Shown here: positions 58,963 to 64,000 of the stretch, one piece after another
Layout: each line of letters starts with the position of its first letter
How positions within the stretch are numbered: the first letter of the stretch is position 1
Source: Silene latifolia
Taxonomy: Eukaryota; Streptophyta; Magnoliopsida; Caryophyllales; Caryophyllaceae
Assembly (NCBI RefSeq): GCF_048544455.1
Contig: NC_133537.1
Coordinates: 14,507,541 to 14,571,540 of the forward strand
DNA length: 64,000 nucleotides
Reading direction: 5' to 3'
The notes under the pieces: model-generated
The model's input: the letters and a program-made list of their open reading frames with translations, nothing else
Told to the model about the DNA's origin: nothing
Database searches by the model: none
Made by a program: the position numbers and the translations under genes

Positions 58963-60339
58963 TGAGGAGTCTATTGATCGAATACGAAAGAGGGGGGTGA
59001 ATTGAGTATTAAAAACGATGACCGCTTTTTCGATCTATATGATATAAAATAATTATTTGATTTTATTGATTAAAATCAACTAATTAAATTACTAATAATA
59101 AATGCAAAATCGAAATAACAATAATAAAGAGAGAGAGAGAGAGAAAGAGAGACACACAGGATTTTGAAGTTGTTCAGTTTCACAAGTCGAAACCTATGTC
59201 CACTATTCTCGATTAATAATTTTTAGTACCTTTCTCCGGATTACAAAAATTATCAATCCACTCGTATAATCAACTATATGATTATAACTCAGATTGAGTA
59301 TCGCTAAATACTCTAGGTTGCTCTTACGTTAATAAGAAAAATACAACGATAAATACTAATCTCACGTTATGCGAGTGAGTATAATATCTTTGTGTATTAA
59401 GTATCCTATAACGATTTTTCTTCGAGTGATTGACAAATTTAATGCGCAATTTTTGTATAAGCAAATTTGGAAAATAAGAATTAAAGCTCAAAGAATTTTG
59501 CTTAAAATATTTTTCTCTCTAAAAGTGTAGATGTGTGTGTCACATTTAAATGATGAATGAATGAGAGTATTTATAGTAGTAGAGAATTAGGGTTTAGGAA
59601 TGTTCTGGAATTAGGGCATAGGAATGTTCTGGAAGAATAAATCCCTAAACAACTTGATGAACAAGTAAGAAGCAAAGGAAGATGGAGTTTGGCCTCCCAG
59701 GGTTTCGGCCAACCTAGGGTTTCGGCCTCCTAGGGTTCGGCCGGCCTCTAGGCCTCCTTTGGTCCAATATTGCTTCCATAGCCCACAACAAATCGAGATA
59801 GAATTTAGTTAAAACCCTAGGTTGCATGACGATATAAATATCGTGTTACAAATCAATAGTTTATTCAACTTAAATTCTAATTAATTAATTTCAATTAAAA
59901 TAAATACTCTCTTATTTTATAAATCACTAAAAATATATTTTCCCAAAATTAACGCATCATTTTTGTCTAGCAATGAAGTTATGTCTATTAGGTCATAACT
60001 TCACTAACCTTTAAATCAAACAAAGTAAAACCATCACCGGATGACGACCTATACTATCTAATCTTCAGTAGATCTTCAGTAAGCGAATCGTCTCTTCACA
60101 AGTCTTTCATCTTGAGTCTCGTGGTTGATTTCTAATCTTGATCTTGCTTGAATACATCGATCAAGTGTATTTGAAGTTGTACCTCCTTGGTCCAAACTTC
60201 AAGCTTGCGTCATTGTAATTGTTCCTTTCTATATTAAGACTTAAGCACACAATTACACGCATATGTTTATAATATTAAGTCCACATACAAATCATTACTG
60301 TCATTATTAAAACAATTAATAAGGACTAAAGGTCCAACA
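58963..60339 (-). repeat. 5' LTR of the Sirevirus
   Basis: 1,377 bp, the partner of 49029-50410, adjoining the primer-binding site with a 3-bp spacer and followed by TAAGA. Confidence 0.92.
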
Positions 60340-60693
60340 TAAGACTTGATTATTGGAGGAAGACTTGCTTTACTGAAAGATTTTTATTGTTGCACTTGCT
60401 TAATTTGGACATTAGCGTATTTGATCGAACTGTGAGACATTAGATGATATTTTTTATAATTTTATAAACAACAAGTTAATTGCTATAGAAAATTTTATTC
60501 GATCATTTAAAAAATTTAACATATGAAACGGTTTCGTTAACCGGGATAACCGAACCTATGCTCCGGTAAACCGAACCGGGAAAAACCGGTTTAAATCGGT
60601 TCGGTTAAGGTTCGCTGATTTATTGAACCAGTTAAGCGGTCAAAATAAACCGGTTCGGTGAACTGAACCGTTTTGAACACCCCTACACGTGTT

Positions 60694-61687
60694 GATTCTA
60701 GACGTGTATTTTAAGATAGGCTTGACTCGAGATGTCGGAAATGTTTAGATTCTAACTGAATTGGGGTAGGGGGGGTCAAAAATGACGGCGTGACGCCTTA
60801 GAACTTGACTTGAATTTGAAAAGACCCAACATGTAAAGGAAGACGGGTTTATGACTCGACAAAGTTCCGACTAGGACATGGTCGGTTTGAACTTTGACTC
60901 TAACTTGCCCAGTTGAATTTACATTTACATGGTTTGAAAATATTTTGGTTTAAAACTCTTTTTTGTTTTTTTTGTTTTTTTTGCATTTTTGCACACTTAT
61001 TCAAAAAGGACTCGACTCGTGAAGTGGACGTGTGCCACTGTGTCATGAAAATGGCAAATTTTGAAATGTTTGTCCTAGACAACTTTAGTGTAGTTGTAGG
61101 AGACTTGAAGTGAGTTTTGAAATGGGTTTGAGGCCCGAAGTTTGACGCGATATTTGGACATAGTTTCGGCTTTATTTTGCGCTGTTTTTGGCCATTTTTG
61201 AAAATGTTTACATTTTGAAAATGGATTTTTTTTACAAAATTTCGTCATGGTTTTGTTTACAAAAGGTGATCACGTATATGATACAAACATACATATGGGC
61301 ATTATAACGGTATGCTGAGTGCATTTAAAGGGTTTTGGCTTAAAAAGTGGGTTGCCATACCAAGCAATCAAACCCTGGTCTGTGGAGAGGCTCGTGTCAA
61401 ACATGAGTAAGGTCGATTCCTAGTCCATTTCCTCAAGTAGTGAAAGCTCTTGATACAAACATGAGTATGTACCATAGTATGGTTGACGTCAATCGCTATC
61501 CATCTTTAGGCCCAGATAAGAATTTGGACCGTCCAGATGGGACGATTGGTCGAATGGGTTGGGTTAAGCCTAGGAAGGCCGACTGAAACGACCTAAGAAG
61601 ACGAGTAATGAAAACCGACAACTGTCTCGTATATACTATTCCCTAACCTCGTTCAAGTTTCACCCTGGGTAACAGGTAAGTGTATCA
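60694..61687 (-). other. Leader region of the Tat-like element
   Basis: This is internal sequence between the primer-binding site and the hAT insertion point. It is T/G-rich with repeated TTGACTTGAA-like words and no recognised ORF. Confidence 0.5.
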
Positions 61688-61707
61688 TCCCCAGCGAAGT
61701 CGCCAAA
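61688..61707 (-). other. Primer-binding site of the Tat-like element
   Basis: On the minus strand TTTGGCGACTTCGCTGGGGA follows the LTR end (TGTCCACA) after one base. This TGGCGACT...CTGGGGA form is the type seen in plant Tat/Ogre gypsy elements. The exact priming tRNA is not certain from sequence alone. Confidence 0.7.
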
Positions 61708-62530
61708 CTGTGGACATGGGCCACCCGCGCCGCGCGCACCGCGCATTGGTTTTCGAGGCGGCGACACTTTTCCCACGGAACCTTGGTTTGCCAAAGCACG
61801 TCATGGACCGTTACCGATTTGCGAGACATTGAAACCGGTGAAAGGTTGAATAAGCCTGCATTTGTGGAGTCGCCACCAATTTTTATGGAAAATTGGAACC
61901 GTTCGAATACCTCGTGCCATGTCAAGACACAAAGTGGTAACATGAACACTAAGAACTCGTTACCCTTAGCATTCTATGTCTAGAATGACTCTCGAGATGT
62001 CAATGGACACGGATGTCTAGAGATAACTGAGTAAGAGGTGAGGGTACGTATTAGGAAACTCTTTTATTCGAACACCTAATCCCGCTCGCCTCGATAGCGG
62101 CCTCTACTAATGATTAGGGAAATCGTTCATATTTGATATGTCGTCGATGTAATGCATGCAATGCAACAAATATAGATTAATCCTAGCATGTGAAATTAGA
62201 CTAAGTCGCTGAACATGTGTTTTAGCAAACAATTAGGGTTGAAATTGGAAGTTAGATTAATTACATGTGAAAGCCAAGTAAATAAATCATACATAATAAA
62301 TAAAATTACAATAACCAAAATTAAAATAATTACAAGGATTATTTGATCTACGTCAAAAACACACTCAAAAACGGGATTTGAAGAAGAAAAGTAAAAAAGG
62401 AAAATAATTAGAATACAAAAATATGAAAATATGTCATATTAGTAGGTGATAATACGATTAATAGTCGATTTAAACCGTAATTAGAAGCTACGTCAAAACG
62501 AGAAAGAGTTCAAAGACAGAAGTCAACCCA

Positions 62531-62590
62531 GAACAGGCGCAGCATCTGCTGCGTCCTCTGGAAGAGGCGCAGCTCTTCCTGCGTCTGTTC
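62531..62590. repeat. Paired-hairpin module 4
   Basis: GAACAGGCGCAGCATCTGCT followed by GAAGAGGCGCAGCTCTTCCT and GCGTCTGTTC. It occupies the position equivalent to module 1 of the solo LTR. The loop bases differ but the stems are kept. Confidence 0.75.
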
Positions 62591-63185
62591 TAGAGCTGGG
62601 CTCTGTCTGTGAAGTCAGAACCGCAGGTTAGTTATCGTTTGTTGGTAGATTTAAGACCGATTATTGGTACTAGACTCAAGTGGAAGTGATTTAACAGGTT
62701 ATATGCATCTGGAACCGTCATAAAACGATTTTAAAGATGAGAATTTACAGCGATTTACATGATTACAATGAACTCGTGTCGGAAATACAAAAGAAGCGAA
62801 ACTTTGAACTTGAAAGCGGAGTTAAATTTGTAAAACTGAAATCGAATAAGGAAAACTATGTACAAAAGACGAATTCCAGAGAATCGATATGAGAAAATCG
62901 ACCTTTAAAATCCGGGTTTGAGTAGACGACGAAAACCCGCAAATATTGAATTATAAGGGATTTATGTCGAATTATGCATCCCCACTAAATTAAAAGAATA
63001 AGAAAGCTCTAATATTTTCCCGCCTAAATGAAATATTCCATATTTGGGTTTCATTATATTTTATCTACATTTGGGCCAAACTGCTTAATTCCTTATAATT
63101 TTATTCCATTTAAACATTTATATACTTATAACTGGGCCAATACTGATTAGTTACATACAATAACTAACCTACTAAGATAGGAGCA

Positions 63186-63285
63186 ATTTTTTTTTTTTTT
63201 TTTTTTGGTACGAAAGAGGGGCAAAGCCCCGATAAATTAACTATTAGCTATTACACGGGGAATAACTACCCCAAAGATATCTTCG
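63186..63285 (-). mobile_element. Short retroposed fragment with poly(T) and 14-bp target duplication
   Basis: A T run of about 22 bases (poly(A) of a minus-strand insert) is followed by about 78 bp starting GGTACGAAAGAGGGGCAAAG. It is flanked by CTAAGATARGAGCA (63172-63185 and 63286-63299, one mismatch). This is a strongly truncated LINE or SINE insertion. Confidence 0.65.
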
Positions 63286-63578
63286 CTAAGATAAGAGCAT
63301 TCATGTATTGTTTTTACTTCTAAAACGAAAAAATTGCCAATAATATATATTTTTCTTACACATTAATTTAATATCTATTTCTACTCTATACAACGTGAAC
63401 ATTTAAATTTTGGTTAATTTTCTTAATTTTTTTATTTAATATATACATAAGTATATTTACTACAACACATATATACACACAAAATAGTTTCAACAATTTT
63501 ATATAGAGTAACAGTGGTGAACCTTCTTTTTTCTATCTCTTAATACAAAACATTACTAATATTAAGTTTTATTCTATA

Positions 63579-64000
63579 GGGTTTTTTGAGAACTGCTACC
63601 ACAGGTAATCCACTTTTTGTGAACTGCTACCAATGTAAAAAAAGTTTAAAAACTGCTACCTTAATCCTTGGTTCGGTTAAAAATCAGCACTAATTTACAC
63701 CGAAGCTCAATTAAAATGAATCTCAGCCATTCATTTCAAATCCTTAGATTAAGTCATAATTTATATTCCTATTTTACCCTTCCCCTCCTCTTTATAACAT
63801 TACACTCATCCTAATTCCTTACACCCTTTTACTCCATTAACCCCTCTTTAAATCTTTTCATTCATTCCTTCTCTTTGAATCTATTCATTCATTCCCCTCT
63901 CTTTGAATCTATCATATCAGGTAACATTGCCCTTCAATTCATTCGTTGTCTCTTCTTCTACTCCATTAAGTTATGTTAAATCTCTCATTTGTTTTCAAAT
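63579..64000. repeat. Possible MULE-like end at the window edge
   Basis: GGGTTTTTTGAGAACTGCTACC resembles the GGGTTTTTCTAC start of the MULE at 25070. The word AACTGCTACC occurs three times within 75 bp. The opposite end lies outside the window. Confidence 0.3.

Larger units (their letters stand above)
49029..60339 (-). mobile_element. Sirevirus-type (SIRE/Maximus) copia element, 11.3 kb, broken, with extra ORF
   Basis: The LTRs are 49029-50410 and 58963-60339, with target duplication TAAGA (49024-49028, 60340-60344). The primer-binding site is TGGTATCAGAGCC (about 58947-58959), and three polypurine tracts lie inside the 3' LTR. The long gag with a zinc knuckle (CFKCGDNYHMIKDC), the large LTRs and the multiple polypurine tracts fit the Sirevirus lineage. 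I count about 18 substitutions over about 1.37 kb of LTR (roughly 1.3%), implying about one million years or less. The gag-pol part has about half a dozen breaks. A long intact ORF lies between pol and the 3' LTR. Confidence 0.92.
45912..60685. mobile_element. hAT element carrying two LTR-element insertions
   Basis: The ends are TAGGGGTGTTCATGG and, reversed, TAGGGGTGTTCAAAACGG, with many subterminal ACCGAACCG/CGGTTCGGTT motifs on both sides. A perfect 8-bp duplication, CACGTGTT, flanks it (45904-45911, 60686-60693). Its own sequence is only about 1.0 kb (45912-46518, about 48944-49023, 60345-60685); the rest is the solo LTR and the Sirevirus. Promoter- or leader-like sequence is visible at 46150-46420, but no transposase. 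Confidence 0.85.
44212..64000 (-). mobile_element. Tat/Ogre-like gypsy element, split by nested insertions, incomplete
   Basis: This is the outermost element of the nest. Its 5' LTR begins at 61709 and leaves the window. The primer-binding site is at 61688-61707, a leader runs left to 60694, and the sequence resumes at 45903 after the hAT insertion with the gag-like region. The left (3') LTR was not found, so the start given here is only the leftmost gag-like part. The lack of visible pol suggests a non-autonomous (TR-GAG or LARD-like) element, or loss of that part. Lineage is inferred from the primer-binding site and gag motif. Confidence 0.6.
61709..64000 (-). repeat. 5' LTR of the Tat-like element, interrupted and cut by the window edge
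   Basis: TGTGGACATGGGCC... is homologous to the solo LTR at 46519 through about 62978, including a paired-hairpin module. There a Helitron end interrupts it. The rest of the LTR lies beyond the window. Confidence 0.75.
62979..64000 (+). mobile_element. Helitron 5' end, 3' end not in window
   Basis: TCCCCACTAAATTAAAAGAATAAG follows an A and matches the 5' end of the Helitron at 24183, including TTTTCCCGCCTAAATG. No matching CTRR hairpin terminus is seen before 64000. The element continues or is nested with other insertions. Confidence 0.6.

Noticed and set aside
1-64000. CRISPR arrays, rRNA or tRNA genes, bacterial operons
   Set aside because: None found. The only regularly spaced short repeats are the 37-bp minisatellite and the hairpin modules, and the tRNA-like boxes belong to SINEs.

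Overview
The window looks like intergenic-rich nuclear DNA of a eudicot flowering plant. It is AT-rich, has spliced genes with GT-AG introns and TATA boxes, and carries dense nested plant transposons: Ty1/copia, Ty3/gypsy of Tat/Ogre type, hAT, MULE, Stowaway, Tourist/Harbinger, Helitron, L1 and RTE LINEs, and tRNA-derived SINEs. The species cannot be fixed from sequence alone. Caryophyllales is my guess, with low confidence.

Host genes are confined to about 9.5-22 kb. There is an intact three-exon bicupin gene (9591-11796, +), a P-class PPR gene (12600-13998, +) with two one-base frameshifts, an ESB1/DIR25-type dirigent gene (14352-15494, +) with three frameshifts, and an intact three-exon heavy-metal-associated (HMA) gene of the NaKR type (19462-21933, -). 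The trio cupin, PPR, dirigent matches, from memory, the Arabidopsis neighbours At1g07750, At1g07740 and At1g07730, so it is probably an old conserved block.

The left flank (1-8.8 kb) holds a truncated copia element with a Tourist-like MITE inside it, a second copia element with identical 220-bp LTRs and a CGTTG target duplication, a fold-back element and a MULE. The 16-30 kb stretch is a field of small elements, many with perfect target duplications: SINE, hAT, two Stowaways, three MULE-like elements (one with an exon-like core), a Helitron, a solo LTR and an RTE-LINE tail. At 30.7-35.6 kb a third copia element, with unusual TA...CA LTR ends, sits in the second unit of a tandem duplication. 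MITEs, a broken L1-type LINE, a GC-rich stretch and a 37-bp minisatellite follow to 41.8 kb.

The right third (about 42-64 kb) is a nested set. A Tat/Ogre-like LTR element (minus strand; primer-binding site at 61688-61707; gag-like region at 44.2-45.6 kb; no polymerase seen) was split by a hAT element (45912-60685, TSD CACGTGTT). The hAT then received a 2.4-kb solo LTR of the same Tat-like family (46519-48938, TSD ATATT) and, about 80 bp away, an 11.3-kb Sirevirus-type copia element (49029-60339, TSD TAAGA). A Helitron interrupts the outer element's LTR at 62979. The two most notable items here are a 542-codon ORF with its own TATA box between pol and the 3' LTR of the Sirevirus, and repeated paired hairpin modules (GAGGCGCAGCA...TGCTGCGTC) in the Tat-like LTRs.
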